Shown piece after piece: positions 1 to 14,141 of a stretch of 64,000 nucleotides of DNA. The stretch is from Niebla homalea (taxonomy: Eukaryota; Ascomycota; Lecanoromycetes; Lecanorales; Ramalinaceae). Made by a program: the position numbers and the translations under genes. The notes below the pieces were generated by a model, which was not told the DNA's origin, ran no database searches, and saw only the letters and a program-made list of their open reading frames with translations. Each line of letters begins with the position of its first letter. Position 1 is the stretch's first letter. The stretch lies in the NCBI GenBank assembly GCA_019925105.1, contig JAHGAU010000004.1, positions 372,001 through 436,000 of the forward strand. Direction: 5' to 3'.

Positions 1-900
1 CTAGATTACTTAACGATTATCGTTACCTTTACCCTTGTAACCTTCTTGGCCTCCGCCTCCCTTATATCAGGTAGCGGTTCGTACGTACCTATATTAGCCT
101 CTTAGACATAAATGCCGTTTAATTTAAACGCTTTATTTTTCTTTAATTTATTAATCGCTTTATTTATTATTTCTAAGGTTATTTTTTTATTATTAATTGC
201 CGGATTGGGGTATATAACCTTCTTGATATCCGTTAAATTTACGTTTAACGGAAAAGGGAAGAAAGCCCCCTTAAACCCCTTAGTTTTACCGTTAAAGGTG
301 TTAATTATGAAGCGTTTTAAAAAAACCGGAATTTAAGGGTAGATCTAAATTTCTTTTTGGATTTTTACTATCTTTTAAGAAATTTTATACTTTATAAGGG
401 GATACGGTTAAGTTATAAATTAATAATTAAAAGTATATTTACTTCACTTTCTTAATAATCTTTTTTCTTTAAAGTTTCTTTTAATTATGAAAATGTATTC
501 TAACTCCCATATTTAATAGTTTATTTAATTGATATTTTTATTTGATAATATTTATTATATATTCTTTATTTTATTAAGTTTTAACTTTTTAAGACGGTCT
601 TATTATCGGGATTATTTTATTTATTACTTTATTTAACGTTTTTCCAATCCGTTTTATAAAAAAATTAATTTAATCCTTATTATTAATTAAAGAAGCTTAA
701 TTAATTAACTCACCGTTTTCTCCGATTTTATGTATATTTTGACTTTCTTGAGTAATCTTTACGTTCTTTCTCTCGGTATTAATAACGTTACGTTAATTAA
801 TTAACTAAAGGTTATTTGTATGATTATAAATATAATTATAGTCTTTAATTTTTTAAAAACTATGTAATATATTTTATTTTGTTTAATTTGAAAATCTTTT
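1..900 (-). mobile_element. LINE fragment, RIP-degraded, upstream-of-RT part
   Basis: The stretch from about 112 to 790 aligns by eye, in the same orientation, with about 46555-47110 of the full-length minus-strand LINE. Shared landmarks are the TACCGTTAAAGGT block near 283 and the run around 485-530. It is therefore a minus-strand piece of the same LINE family, covering sequence between the endonuclease and the start of the reverse transcriptase. The window cuts it on the left and a plus-strand copy of the family begins near 960. The short open frame at 112-336 (+) is an antisense shadow. The part from 790 to 960 is AT-rich and not assigned. Confidence 0.6.
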
Positions 901-2789
901 TAAGTTAATAAATATAATAAATTTATAATATAAAAGAAATTCTTAATATATAATTTAAAAAACTTAAAAAACTTAAAAAGGAGGGTAAGTAGCTTATATT
1001 AATAATAAAGAATCGTATAAATAACGCGGTAATAACGTATTTAATAAACGTTAAATTAAATAAAAAGATTAAGGTCAAAAGGATATACGTGAAAAAACTC
1101 GTAAAACGTATAAAAAGCTAATAAGTAAAAAGGGCGTTAAAAAGATTCAAATAATAGCGGTAACGGTAAGGAAAAAAGGTAATAAGTATATACGGAGTAA
1201 ATGTAATATTAACGATATCAAGGATAAATAAAATAAAAACAAAAATAATAAAGACGATAGGTTTATAAATAATTAAAAACGGTAAATAAAAGAAACGGTA
1301 CGTTAAACGTATAAAGGAGTTAAAATAAAAAAGAGATAATAAAAGCCTTAAATAAGCTATTTATCACGGAATAAACAATTATTACGTTAAAGATTTAGTT
1401 AATATTAAAAATAAAATTACGAAGAATAAAAGTCTTCTATAAGAAACTAAAAACAGGATTGAAAAAGTTAATGTATTCTAAAAAAAAAAGCTTAAAACAC
1501 AATAATAAGGATACCGACAAAAGATAAAGATTAAAGGGTAAACGTATAAAGTAAAAACGTAATAACGGAAGTTTATTAGGTAAAGGAAACTTAAGCGGTA
1601 AAGGTTACGAAGAAAAAATATATAATAATTAAAAAAGAGATAATATAAACTAAAGAGAAAGTAATAACGTTAAAGAAAGCGAGGATAATAATAATCCGTT
1701 TATTAATTAAAGAAAAGAAAAATACCGTTATAAAGGTAAACTTCTTATAACTTATAAAGTCGTTTAAAGTAATCAAAAAGTCATTAACGGAATAAATTAT
1801 TACCGTATATAAGCTATAAAGCGGAGGTATCCTGCTTAATATAAAGTCCCTAAAAATGAAAAGGAACTTAAAAAGGTTAAAAACATAAACTATTAGAGGT
1901 AAGTTTAAATTATTAAGAATATTAAGATAATTATAAATCATCGCGGTAAATAAGATCTATTTAACGTAGATTATAAAAGTAAAAAGGGAGCTTATTTTAA
2001 AACGTATAAAAAGGGAAAATATAATTTTGATTTTAGATTAAAAATTATTAATTATACACTGCTTTTAATAATAAAAAGGTTGGATACTTTAAGAAGGATA
2101 AAAAGGTATTCTACGATCATTATAAACGTAATATTAATGAGGATATATAATAATATTTTCAATAAAAGGATTTATTAAAAGAAAATCTTTTGAATTAAAT
2201 TAATAATAAAATAAAGTAACGGATATTTATTAATACTTTAGGTATTAAAGTTATAGGTATATTATTATAGAATACCGTAATAAGATAAAATACATAATAT
2301 ATATCAAAGGGTATAATACGTATAATACGTAAGCTTAATAAGTAAAAACCTTATAAGAAACGTATATAAATATGTAGTATATAAAAAGGATAAATAGCCG
2401 GTATAAGATTTAAAATACTTAATAGGGATTAATAGAATTGGGTATAAAGAAGATAAAATAATTATTGAACTTTAACGATATAATTCATGAAATTTAAACC
2501 GGTAAATTAATTAAAAACGGTCTTAAGACGGAAGTAAAGTTAATTAAATAAAAACGGGTAAAAAACCGTAACGGATAACGCGAAGAAACAAAGCTTATCG
2601 TAACGTTAATCCTTTAAGTCCTATTACTTTAAGGCGATAATAATAATTATAGAAAAACTAAAATAAATAACGTTTAACTTTAATAAAAAGCCGATAATTC
2701 AAACAAAAGTTAATAAGGAGGCCTTAACGGAAATTAATACATAATAAATAATAGTTTAAGGAATATTATAACATAACGTATAAAATACA

Positions 2790-3300
2790 ATAATTAAAGT
2801 AATATTATTATTTAAATTTAAGGAAATAAAGGACATTAATATTATGATATTATAGGAACCGTTATATAAATTATATATACATTTTTTAATTAACCCGGGT
2901 AAAAGGTTTTACTTAACGTTGAAGGGAGATAAAACGACCCGGACGTATTTCTTTATTTATGAAAGGCTAAATATAAATAGTTAAATTATTATTTATTATA
3001 ATAAAAATTGATAAATACTTTAGATTACGTAAGAAAAAAATATAGAGGGTAACTTAAATATTTATAATACGCATAATCCGCCGTTAACTAATGAAGTAAA
3101 ACCTTCAACGATATTATTACTTAAAAAATTATTTCTTTACCCGGTGAATATTATATTAAACGACTTTTAATTTTTATTATAATATATAAAATAAAAAAAG
3201 CTATATAATTAATTTTATTAAGTTAAAGGAATTATTAATAATTATTACAACGTTTAAATTTCCCTTATTAATATTTTGATGTATTATAATATAGGAGAAC
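2790..3300 (+). pseudogene. LINE endonuclease (APE/EEP-type) domain remnant
   Basis: Reading the plus strand gives DINIMIL-stop-EP followed by KGDKTTRTYFFIYERL. This matches the start of LINE endonucleases, where an 'I.LLQEP' motif carries the catalytic glutamate, followed by 'R...Y' segments. The stop inside 'ILQEP' is TAG, expected from CAG (Gln) by C-to-T change, which is the RIP signature. The domain would nick target DNA to prime reverse transcription. It is heavily interrupted and inactive. The same words can be read in copy B near 23330-23480. Confidence 0.7.
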
Positions 3301-3999
3301 TGGGGATTAAATGTAATAATCAATGGAATATTCGGTATAAAGGGGATTTTTAATATAATTATAAGGTATAAACGTTAAGAAAACTTAACTTTTAATCTCA
3401 ATTATATATTAATATACATAACCTCTAATTAATCGGTTAAGATAACGTTATTAATATTAATAAAAAAACGTAAAAAACGGTTAAGGAAATTAAAATATAT
3501 ATAAAGGTAAAAAAAGCAATAACGCGGTTAAAAAAGTTCCCCCGGTTAAATAATAAGGATTAAACTAATTTCTTTATAAATTAATAATAAAAACGTTACA
3601 TAAAATAATTAAAATAACAATCGCGATAATAAAACTCTTTTAAAGAGTTAAGATTTATTCAAATAAAAAATATATAAAAATAACTATAGAAGTAAAAGCG
3701 TTAATTAAATAAGTTATTAAATATAAGAATTAAGAAATATTTATATATTTTAAAGAAACCTAAGGAAAAATAGGATTATTAAAAAGGTTAAGTAAATATA
3801 CTTTTGCTCAATAGTTTACGACTTAACAATTTCCCTTTATAAGGTTTAAAAGTTAATAAAGTAAAATAAAAAGTAAAACAAAATCCTTAAACGTACTTTT
3901 AAATTCCCGTTTTTTAAAAGGCTTAATAATAAACTAGTTAATACTCTTAAGGGTAAAATCGAGGCTCTTAAAGAAGCATTTTTCCCCTTCTTGCCGGAC

Positions 4000-4700
4000 G
4001 TTAATCTATTTAATATTAAGGATATTATATAACCGGACTTAATAACGCTAAATAGAATTATAATTTAAAAAATAATAATTACGAAAATTAATAAACTGAA
4101 AAAGGACAACGCCCCTAAATATAACGGAATTCTGAATAAGTTTTTATTTAATATAATAATACTATTTAAGGAGGTTTTTATTTATTTATTTTAAGTTTAC
4201 CTTAATATTAATTATTACCTTTATAAGTTTAAGGTGGTCAAAATAATAATCCTTAAGAAACCGATTAAATTAAGTTATTTAAGAATAAAAGATTATAAAT
4301 TAATTACGCTTTTTTATATATTAAAGAAAACACTTAAAACGGTAATTATAAAGATCTCCAGCGATTACGCGGAGGATTACGGACTTCTCCTTAATTAATA
4401 AATAAATATAAAAAAAGGACGGTTAATTAAAACGGTCCTTAAAGGTTTAATTAACGGTATATGTATGGTATAAAGTTATAAAATAAAGTATATTATAGGT
4501 CTTTTCTATTTAAATATTACGTAAGCCTTGAAAAAAAAATTATTAAAGATTACTATATAACTTACTGAAAAAAAGAATATTATCTTTTTTTGTAAAATAA
4601 GTTAAGAACATTTTAAGTAACTAAGTAATATCAATCAACCTAGGGGAAAAAATAAGCTTAATAAAACCCGTTATAACCGGGATCTTCTAAAGGTTATTTA
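4000..4700 (+). pseudogene. LINE reverse transcriptase remnant
   Basis: The plus-strand frame reads KINKLKKDNAPKYNGI near 4085-4135. It then reads IILKKPIKL and KDYKLITLFYILKKTLKTV at about 4245-4350, and SDYAEDYGLL ending near 4390. These correspond in order to the LINE RT signatures 'I..LK..KAPG.DGI', 'LRKPgK.DY..p..YRPI.LL...K.LE.vIa' and 'R...yAEd.gLLP'. The order and spacing make the identification secure even though conserved residues are lost (for example PG to KY). The copy cannot encode an enzyme. Copy B holds the matching region at about 24600-24910. Confidence 0.85.
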
Positions 4701-6115
4701 TTTCTTTTATTTTATTCCTGTTTTTTGACGGCCCGTTCTTTGATAAAATTAATTAAATTAAAATAAAAAGTCTAAAATAAGGGATTTATTAATAATATTT
4801 ACCTATTAGCCTATAATACTTTTATTTATATAAATTATTTAAAGTTAAAATAAACATATAAAGTTTATTGTAAGAAGTAAAAACTTATAAAGCTTAATTT
4901 TTATTATATAAGTATCAACTTATTTATATAATTAAAAGCCTGAAATTATATAATATAATAATTACGGTAAATTTAAATAGAATTACGGTAAATCCGAAAA
5001 TTGATCTTAACGTCCTTAGCCTTTAAATTAACGGGAAGCTTAATCAAAAAGATTATATCGAAAAGGTTTAAAGGAAAATAACTTTTTTAAAAAGGGGTTT
5101 TATATTCTTTATAGCGTTTATATAAGATATTACCTTATAAAAGACTAGGAATATTTTAATAAGCGGTAATAAAACCGGTAATAAACTATATGACGGTTAT
5201 TTAATATACTCTTAAAGGTATTGTTAAATATAAGAAAAAACTTATTTAATAACTATAAAAGGTTTAAACCAGATACTCAAAAATAATTAATAACCTATAT
5301 AGAATAATCCCCGTCTTAATATTAAAATCCGAAATCTTTATATTATTAATTAAGTTATTTCTTAATTAAGTAATACCTAAAAAAAACATAAAAAAAAACA
5401 TACCCGCTTACGACTATAAAGAATAGGCGGATCCGTTTAAACCTTAAGAAGTCCCGGATAAAAAAAGGTAAAAACGAAATACTTACTCTTTTTACCGAAA
5501 TGAAGCCAGAATAAACTAGGAAGGAGGTTAATTCAATTTACGTTTAAAAGGTTAGTAAAAATTCATATAAATTTCTACTTAACGTAAAGAAAATAAAAGT
5601 TAAAAAAGTTATAAGGATAAAATAAAAAAGCGACTCTTTTGTAAATTACGTTACGATAAATTCCACGTTAATATAAATATAAAGGATTAATCCCTTAAGG
5701 GTAACGGTACCCGGCCTTAGATAGTAAAGAAATTACCAATATATACCTCTACCGTTATGGGATGATAAAGAAAGGTAATAATATATCAATAATTTAATTC
5801 CGGATAAATAAAAAGGGTTAACTCATTTCCTTTTTATTATATACGCCGGTAACAGGATAAACTTTAACTACGGGTACGCATAAGTAAAGTAAAATATACT
5901 TTACCTATTCATTTTATATTTATTATTCGCGGAGCTTAAAACGGGATTAATTCGGGATAAGTTATTACCATAAAATACTCTTTATAAGATAAGGTATTTA
6001 AGGGGCCGTAAAATCTATAATTTTTATAAGCTTATTATTCTAATTTAACCTTCTTAATAAAATAAATAAAATCTTTAAAGACCTTATAAAGAAGGCCCGT
6101 TACCGGTCAAAAATG

Positions 6116-6934
6116 TCACGAGCAGGACATACATAGGACATCATGTATATAGTATAGGACACTGTCCTTTATATAGGATATAGTCCTTTAGTATAGGATA
6201 AGTAATTTAAGTGGATTATTTGTCCTTAAGTAAATTATTATCAATAGATACCACTTATATATATATGCCCTTTCTATACCGTATTTATTATAGTATAATA
6301 GTAATAGCTATAGATACTATGTATTATTTATTAATCTTAGTATCCTCTGAATATTATTAAAAAAACGTTGAATATACCGAGTTTATTCAGAATAATATCC
6401 CGTTCTATACCTATCCGTTTAATATAATGAACAGTATAAATGAATAAACCCTAAGTTAGATTTTGCCCTTTATAGTATATCCTTTATATTAAGAATAAGA
6501 ATAAGATATATCTATAACTCTTAGACATTTTAAAGCCTTTATCCCGTTATAGGGACATCCGTTTCTGCCTAGGACGCCGTTATATCTTAAATGGAAAAAA
6601 CCACTTTTCCTATTTGGATGTTGTTCAGTAACGGGAAAGATCCAGCTTAATAAAAAACGTTGCCTTATTTACCTTTATAACGGAAAAGGAAGTTATCGCC
6701 CATTTTCGTCTCTTAATTTTCAGTAAATATTTATCCTTCGTCCTTTATATACTTTCGTCCTTTATACCGTAAAGTTAATTAATTATTACTATTAAGGGTA
6801 TATTTTATTTATCCTTATTTTATTATAGTAGTAAATCTAGCTCTATAACTTAATTTATTTACTCTTTTAAAGTAAAATATTCTGTCTTTATTTTAAGATA
6901 TTATTTAGCTTATTTACTATATTGCTTAATTTAG
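6116..6934 (+). mobile_element. Left part of Gypsy element 2 (LTR-like and leader), before nested insertion
   Basis: A sharp boundary at 6116 begins TGTCACGAGCAGGACATAC, a typical fungal LTR start, directly after LINE copy A. The segment has several short repeats around 'aggac/gtcct' (6125-6205) and no readable frame. Gypsy 1 is inserted at its right end (target duplication TTTAG at 6930-6934 and 14352-14356), and the gag and protease of a plus-strand Gypsy follow on the far side. I infer that 6116-6934 and 14357-16880 are the two halves of one older element. The LTR end and the partner LTR were not found. Confidence 0.55.
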
Positions 6935-7144
6935 TGTTAAGCCAGACGTATGCCTGAAGCTTGAGGGTAGTATGGTAATGTGAATTATGTATATAGCCTT
7001 AATAAATAATATATTTAATAAGTAGACTAATTGCTGAAGAAGTAAAAGGAAAGTGGGAAGGACAGGTATTAAGTATTCCTATGGCCCAGCTACGTTAAGG
7101 TTACAAGGTAAGCACTAACCTCTATATTATTTCCTATTATAATA
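6935..7144 (-). repeat. 3' LTR of Gypsy 1
   Basis: This 210-bp direct repeat matches 14142-14351. The most conserved block is GGCCCAGCTACG followed by AAGGTTAC and AGGTAAGCACTAACC. It is less mutated at its left end than the partner copy: TGTTAAGCCAGACG here against TATTAAGCTAAATA there. Confidence 0.9.
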
Positions 7145-7160
7145 GTACTTTTTCTCCTTA
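7145..7160 (-). promoter_or_regulatory. Polypurine tract of Gypsy 1
   Basis: The minus strand reads AAGGAGAAAAAGTAC immediately before the LTR. In LTR elements the plus-strand primer lies exactly here, and this fixes the element's orientation in agreement with the RT frame. Confidence 0.6.
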
Positions 7161-10100
7161 ATATTTTATCCTTAAAGCTATAGCTCTTAATTATAACCTT
7201 AAAGTAGTTTATTAAAAACCTTTAAAAACTTAATAAGAAAAAAAAGGAAAAAAGTCTATAAGCTTTACGATACGGGTATATAACGTACTTACTTAACTCT
7301 TAACGTTAATAATATTAATATTACCCGGTAAAAGTCTTTATATTTATAAATAAAAATACTTTAAACTTATAATAATATATATACTTTCTTAAATATATAT
7401 TTTATTCTTTTTACCGTATAATAATATTTAAGTTATAATTAACTTACATTTAAGTCGTATAATTATATTAGAATCATTTATTGGTAATTTCCTTTAATCC
7501 GCTTAATTTCCAGTTAAATTACCCTTACGGTTATTAAATGAATTATTTACAAGGTTTACTTATACCGTATAAATAATACTTAATGAAAAGTATTATTTAT
7601 AATATGCTTATTACCTTTATAAGCCCTTATATAAATTATATAATATTAAAATTAATAAAAAAAGGTTAAGATTAATAAAGTATTCCCGTTATTCGGCTAA
7701 AAAAGCATTATATAAAACTATACGCCTTTAACCTTATTATTTTCGCGTAACGTAGTTATTACGTAGGTTAAACGTATATTTAAATTTTACCCGAGTTAAA
7801 TATTTAAATAAATCGTATATTTTTATACCGCTATTAATTTACTTTAATATTTAAGGAAGACGAAGAATAATATAAGAATATATAAGTAAACTTTATTAAA
7901 TATTATATAAAGTTCTTACGTTTCCTAATCGCTATAAAATTAAAGCTTTTTTAATAAAATATTATTAAGGTATTAATATTAATTAAATATAAATATAATA
8001 TAATTAATAATATTAATCGTATAACTCTTATATTTAAATAATTAATTAATTTAAATCGCTTTATTATAAGTATACCTTTATTACGGCCTATACGTTATTA
8101 ATTACGTTATAGCTCGGGTTTAATTTATTTTAATTTCCGGATTTTAATATAAAGTTTAAGCAATTAATATCTAAGAATTTTTTTTAAATATAATTTAGCC
8201 GCTATAAACGCCGGCGGGTCGCCCGTATAACGTATTTTTACTTCCTTAGTACTTTATCTGTTTTTAACGTTTATTTTATAGACCCCGCGTTTATTAATTA
8301 ACTTTAAGTTTTCTTTAATATTTTCCGTTATTTTTCCAGTAAACTTATTATAATCCGATTTCTTTATATTATATCGGACCTTCCGTAACCCTTTAACGGG
8401 TTATAAGCGTTCATACTTAGAAGTACCGATAAGCCTTCGGCTATAAACCGTTTTATAAAATAATAACTTCTTAAGTATATTTACTCCGCGTTATATAGCA
8501 TTATAAGCTACTTAATTAATTAAGGTACGTTTTTACCGTAAAGAGATTATAAGTTTAGGTATTAATTCTTATATAGGGTCTAAATAAATAATAAATAAAT
8601 CGTAATAAAAAAATATAAAAGATAATAAGTTTAAAGGATTATAAGTTAATAATACTTAATATACGTATATAAGTAATAATACTTTTATATTTATATTAAA
8701 GCTTATCTTTATAATAAAATTAAATACTTTATATTTAAGTTATACGTTTTATATTTTATATTATAATTACTTATACTACTTATTAAATATATTTCGTAAC
8801 TCCTTCATATATTTTAAATTCTTTATTAAAATTTATTTATTATAAATAATTAAAAACCCTTTTTATTTAATTTTATAATATAATTCCTTATTAATCTTAT
8901 TACGGTTAAGTAATCTTTTAATCTTTTATTTTAATTTATTATCAATAAAATCCGGTAATAAATAATTATCTTCAACCTTAAACCGTTTCCTATACGGTTT
9001 AAGTAAAAATACGTAAAATATATTATATATCCTATAAATAAATAGTAAAGTTAAGCGGTACGCTTAATATCTAATTATTTTAAGAATTATAAATGGGCCG
9101 ATAAATTTATATAAAAGTTTTTTATTTAATCGCTTTTATTTAATGTTTTTTATAAATAATATAATTATATTTTTAATTTTATACTTTTAGGCTTTATATT
9201 TACGGTTATAAGACTTTATCTCCGCTTCCTTAATACGTTATTAATATTTTATTATATCGTTTTCAACCGTTAATAACTTTTTAATTCTTTTAATTACGGT
9301 TAGGATTTTCATCTTATTTAACTTATTGTTAATTCGCTTTTAAAACGTTAAAAAATACCTTATTAAGGTTTTTAATAAAGACTTATTAATTATAATATTA
9401 TTACTTATAAAATAAATAAAATCTATAATCTTTAATATTAAAGTTTAATCGTTTTAATTCTTATAATAATACGTTTTAAAATAATACTTAAGAGTTTAAT
9501 TTTATTATTCCGTTTAATTATCCGTTTAAGAATAAAAAAAAATACTTGATTTACGGAATATATATACCGTATTATATATTTCAGATTAATAAGAACTTAT
9601 AAAAAGTAAGTCCCGATCGGTTATAATATCCTTAAAAGCTTTATATTCCTAGAATATATATTAAAAGAAAAGTTTAATTAACTTAAGAATAATAATCTTC
9701 TTAATTACGGGAAATAATCTTAATTTCTTAATTAAATAATTAATTATAATTAAGATTATATTATATACGTAATTTTATTACTTATTAAATAATAAATCTA
9801 TAATAAAATCCATAATAATTTCCTAAAAAGAATAAATTACTTAGTTCACTATAAAATTTATATTTAAAAGCTTTAATTCTTTAATAAATATCGTATAAAT
9901 TAACGTATAATTTAATATTTATATTTATATTTTCTTAAATATAGAATTTATTAAGGACTTCCTTAATATAATTACTTTTAAAATATCCCGAAATAAAGTT
10001 ATTATAATATCGTTTTAATAACTTTTTTTATGTAGCTTTTTTAATAAGGATATATAAGCGTTTATTATATCTTAAAAGACCGGTTAAGTTAAATACTTAT

Positions 10101-11289
10101 TTACCGGTTTTTTTAAGTACCTTACTTATAAACTTAACGCTTTTACGGTTTAAAATAAAGGTATCTTTAACTTAAAGCGCCTTAATAAGTTTTATTATAG
10201 ATTTAATCTTAAGATTATATACCGTTTTATACGTTATTATAATTCAGATAATAATATATAAAATAAACTATTTATAATTAATAATCTTAATAATAAAATT
10301 AAGTTATTCCTTAATTACGTTATAAATACGTATAATTTACGTATCCGTAATATTACCCTCTTTTAAAGTTTAAGGGTCTTTATGCCTTATATAATATATT
10401 AATTTTGAGTACGTTTTTTAAATAACGTTAATTATTAAATTTTAAATTGTTTCCTTTAAAAAAAGAATAATTATTAACGGCTTATATATATTATTTTTAC
10501 GTTTTTATACCGCTTTACCTTAATTAATTAAGGCTTATCCGTAGATTTTCGAAATCTTTCGGAATATAAAATTAATTAAACTTTTTATAATCGTTAACTT
10601 TTTTTAAAGCGTAAATAATAATTTTAATATTAATATATTAATAAATACGTAATTAAATCGCCGGTTAAGCGTATCCGCCGGGTTAAAAATACCCGATCGG
10701 TACTTAATAATAAAGTTAAATAAAATTAGCTTTATTACTTATTATATTTATTTACCGTTTAAAGTAATAACCTTTATAAAACCTTTTAAGTTATTATAAT
10801 TAATTAATACCTTAATTATATAGAAATTACCCTTAAGGTAATAACGTTATTACTTAAAAGTTATAATAATTATTAATAATTCCTGATTATAGGTTTTATA
10901 ATTACGTTCTGCGTCTATTATTTTACGGGATTAAAAAGTAATAAGTCGTTATTATTTATTTTAATATAATTAAAATAAGATACTTATAAGGCCGAAATTA
11001 GACGTATTTATTTTAACCTTAATTTAAAAATTTGGGTTAAAATAATGTAAAATCGGGATATTAAGGAACGTTTCACGTAATTCTTTAAACGCCCGTTCTA
11101 CTATTAAAGGTTACGTAAACGGGCCGTACTTTATACCCTTTATACTCCCTTTTAATAACTTTATTAAAGGAGCCGTTTTTACGGAGTAATAATAAATAAA
11201 ACGCTTAAAGAAATTAATAAAATTAAGGAAGACCTATATATTATAAAAAGACTTAAACTTAAGTTACGATATAATTATATTTACCTTAC

Positions 11290-11815
11290 TTTTATTTATT
11301 ATTACGTTTATAATTAATATTATAAATCTTAAAATTTTACTTTAATAATAAAAAACTTATACTTTTTAAAACTTATAAAGAGTTTAAATTTTTAAAGTTA
11401 CTTTAAAACCCGTTTTATATATATTAAATATTCGTTTTTAATATATAAAAAGATTAAGATATTATTTAAATATATAACGTAAAATTTATTAATAATACCG
11501 GTTAACGACTTATTAATATAAATTTAAAAAGTTATTAATACGTTTATTAACCTAAACGGTATAATTATATACTTAAAGTAACCGTAATATATCCGGAACG
11601 TAATCTTTTATTTATTATTTATTTTAATTTATATACGGTAATAAGTATCCTTAAGATTAAGTTTTATAAACCTTTTTATTCCGTAAAATCGATTTAAAGT
11701 TTTATTAATTAAAAGTAAAAAGTAATAATTCTTAACCGTTACCTTATTTAACCCTTAATAATTTACGTAAAGGCGTAAATTTCTATCCTTCTTAAATATA
11801 AAGAGGATCGGTAAA
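11290..11815 (-). pseudogene. Gypsy 1 reverse transcriptase remnant
   Basis: The minus strand reads, in order, ILFIFKKDRNLRLYVNY, GLNKVTVKNYYFLLL, FIKLNLKDTYYRI, ITFRIYYGYFKYIIIPF and, further on, VIYLNNILIF. These are degraded versions of Gypsy RT blocks: 'PvLFVkKkDGsLRlCVDYRgLN', 'FTKLDLr.AYhriRI', 'FrTryGhFEYlVMPFGL' and the catalytic 'YLDDILIFS'. The catalytic YLDD has become YLNN, so the enzyme is inactive. RNase H and integrase would lie at lower coordinates (7200-11200), where I could not pick out motifs confidently. Confidence 0.9.
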
Positions 11816-13739
11816 CCCGTAAGATTAATAGAATACCGTATTTACCCCTTTATTAATGCTTTATTTAAATAAGTTTAAAGAGCCGTTAATTCCGTATTAA
11901 ATAAATTATATAAAGGTTTATACGGCGGTTTAACGGTGGTTTTAATTACGTAATTATATTTTATATATATAAGAAGTTTACCGGCTTCTTCTATTAAAAA
12001 AACGTCCGTATATTCAGATAGCTTAGTTAATAAAGATAATCTTTTTACGGTTAAATTATAACCCGTATAACTCTCGATTACTCTTAAATTGGTTTAATTT
12101 TTAAATAACGGGTTTATAATTATTAAGATATATATTGCCGGCTTTTTTTTTAACGTTACTATAAAAATATATAGTTTATCGATTTAAAAAATTTACTTAT
12201 TAACCCCGAAACGCCATTTTTTTCTCCTTAAGGTTTAATTTAATTCTTAAATTAATTAAACCTGGTATCCTTAAGGTTATTAACGGGCTTTATTTATTTA
12301 TCGCGTATATAATAGTTTTTATTATTCCTAATTACCCTTAATTATCGCGTATATAAAGCTTTAATAAATAAGCGTTATAATAAAATATATTATTATTATT
12401 TATTTAAGTAAGCTTTAATAAGGTTACGTTTTAAATATAAAATAAATTTTTCTTTATTATAAAATTTTAATTAATTATAAAAATTTCTGCCCCTATATTA
12501 AAATAGATTTTTATACTCTTTTTTTTAATATTATTAAAAAATATATAATTTTTATTAATAATAGCTTTTTCCGAGATTAATAATTATAACTTTTACGTCG
12601 AAACGGAGCTTTTATTGCGGGGTTAACATTTTCCGAATTATTCTCTTTTTTAATATATAAAGCGGATCCGATAGCCTTTTATTCCTTTTTAAATAATAGA
12701 TAACTTAATTTCTTATATTTTTTTATTTAATAATAATAATACGTTATATCGGAAAAATCCGTTTATTAACCCTATAAAAAGCTTTAATTCGGCAGCCGAT
12801 TTATAAAGGGTTTAAATTCTTTCCTTAAAGACTTATTTTTAATAGTTTTCTTTTTATTTTTTTCTTATAAAAAGTAAGCGGTTATATTATTAAATTTAAA
12901 ACGACTTATATATATAATAATTTTATTATACGTAAAGGGAACCCCGTCTAATGTTTATATTATTATATAGCGTAATTGCTTTTTAAGTTTATAGAATAAA
13001 TAAATAACTTATTATTTTTTTATATATTTTAAAAGTTAACTTTCTAAGGATATTATTTATACGTTAAAGCTATAAATTAATTATTTTTCATTTTATTTTA
13101 AGTTTATATATTAAAGTTAAACTTTTATTTTTTTATTAATAAGGTTTAATATTAAGGAACCTAGGAATTTAATAAATCCTTTTTAAGTTAACGTAAAATC
13201 GGGTTTAAATTCGCGCTTATAATACGTTTATAAACCCTTAATTTTACCTTTTAAGGAAAATAAAGCTTATATAATATAAACGTAATTTATATTATAATCG
13301 GAATTTAAGGAGAAAAATATAAAAGCGTTTTTAACTTACTTTTAAAGCTCCTTAATACTCTTACCTTTATACTTAAGGAGTATAAGGACCTTAATATAAT
13401 TATAGGATTTTTTCTTTGGACTTTTAATTTAAGTTTTATTTACGGTTCACTTATAAATACCCGGCGATATAAACTTATAATCAGTAACGATCGGATAAAG
13501 TATTTTAGTCTATATTATACGGTTTAATAACGATTTATATATATTTTAAGAGTTTACGGAACGAGCCTTTAATATTTATTTATTTAAATGAATAAGCCGT
13601 TTATAAAGCTTTACCTTATAAAGTTAAACTTAATAAATTATCTTATTTAACTCCTTTTCCTTTTACGCGACGGTAATATAAAGGCCTTATTCCTCCTTAT
13701 TATAATATACGTTTATAAAGGATATTTATTCTAAAGGAA

Positions 13740-13925
13740 AAAAGTTTTACTCCGGGGGAGTAAACGCGACGGACTTAAATCGTTATCTTTAACGTTCTTA
13801 TTTTGAAGGAAAGTTTAATACGGACTTAAACTATACCCGTCTTTATTTATAAGGAGGAAACGTAACGGACTTAAATTGGGATCTTTAATATTAACCTTTA
13901 CCGTTAATGGTTACGGACTCCGATT
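13740..13925 (-). repeat. Internal direct repeats in the presumed Gypsy 1 gag region
   Basis: A motif of about 20 bp (ACGGACTTAAA preceded by GTAACG or GCGACG) occurs at about 13766, 13820 and 13868. The minus strand reads DLSPSR / NLSPLR-like segments. It lies near the element's 5' end, where gag is expected. The gag identity is inferred from position only. Confidence 0.4.
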
Positions 13926-14141
13926 TGGATAAAAACTTAAAAGAGATTTCTTAAATCCGAAAAATAAAAGGTGTAATACCTTTTTTTTTAAATCGAATTC
14001 TTTAGCGTAAAGTATTAAAATTTATTATACTGATAAATACGGTTTAAGTACGGAAAGTATACGGTTTTCTTCCCTTTTAATTACGTACGCAATTTAATAT
14101 TTCGGATTATTACCCTTTAAAAAGGTTAAGAGTAATTAGAA

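Larger units (their letters stand above)
960..6105 (+). mobile_element. LINE (non-LTR retrotransposon) copy A, RIP-degraded
   Basis: This is a plus-strand copy of the LINE family that also occurs at 21335-27150 and 43962-49734. In order it holds an ORF1-like AT-rich stretch (about 975-2750), an endonuclease remnant (about 2790-3300) and a reverse transcriptase remnant (about 4000-4700). The endonuclease-RT order, and the 13-bp target duplications seen at other copies, identify a LINE; the RT wording resembles the fungal Tad1-like group, which is an inference. The copy lacks the family 3' tail and stops where the TGTCACGAGCAGGAC LTR-like sequence starts at 6116, so it is truncated. All frames contain many stops, so it is not functional. 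Confidence 0.8.

Noticed and set aside
1591..1941. 116-aa hydrophobic minus-strand ORF
   Set aside because: It is antisense to the ORF1-like part of LINE copy A. Composition-driven, with no coding evidence. The same applies to 21418-21630 and 21988-22197.
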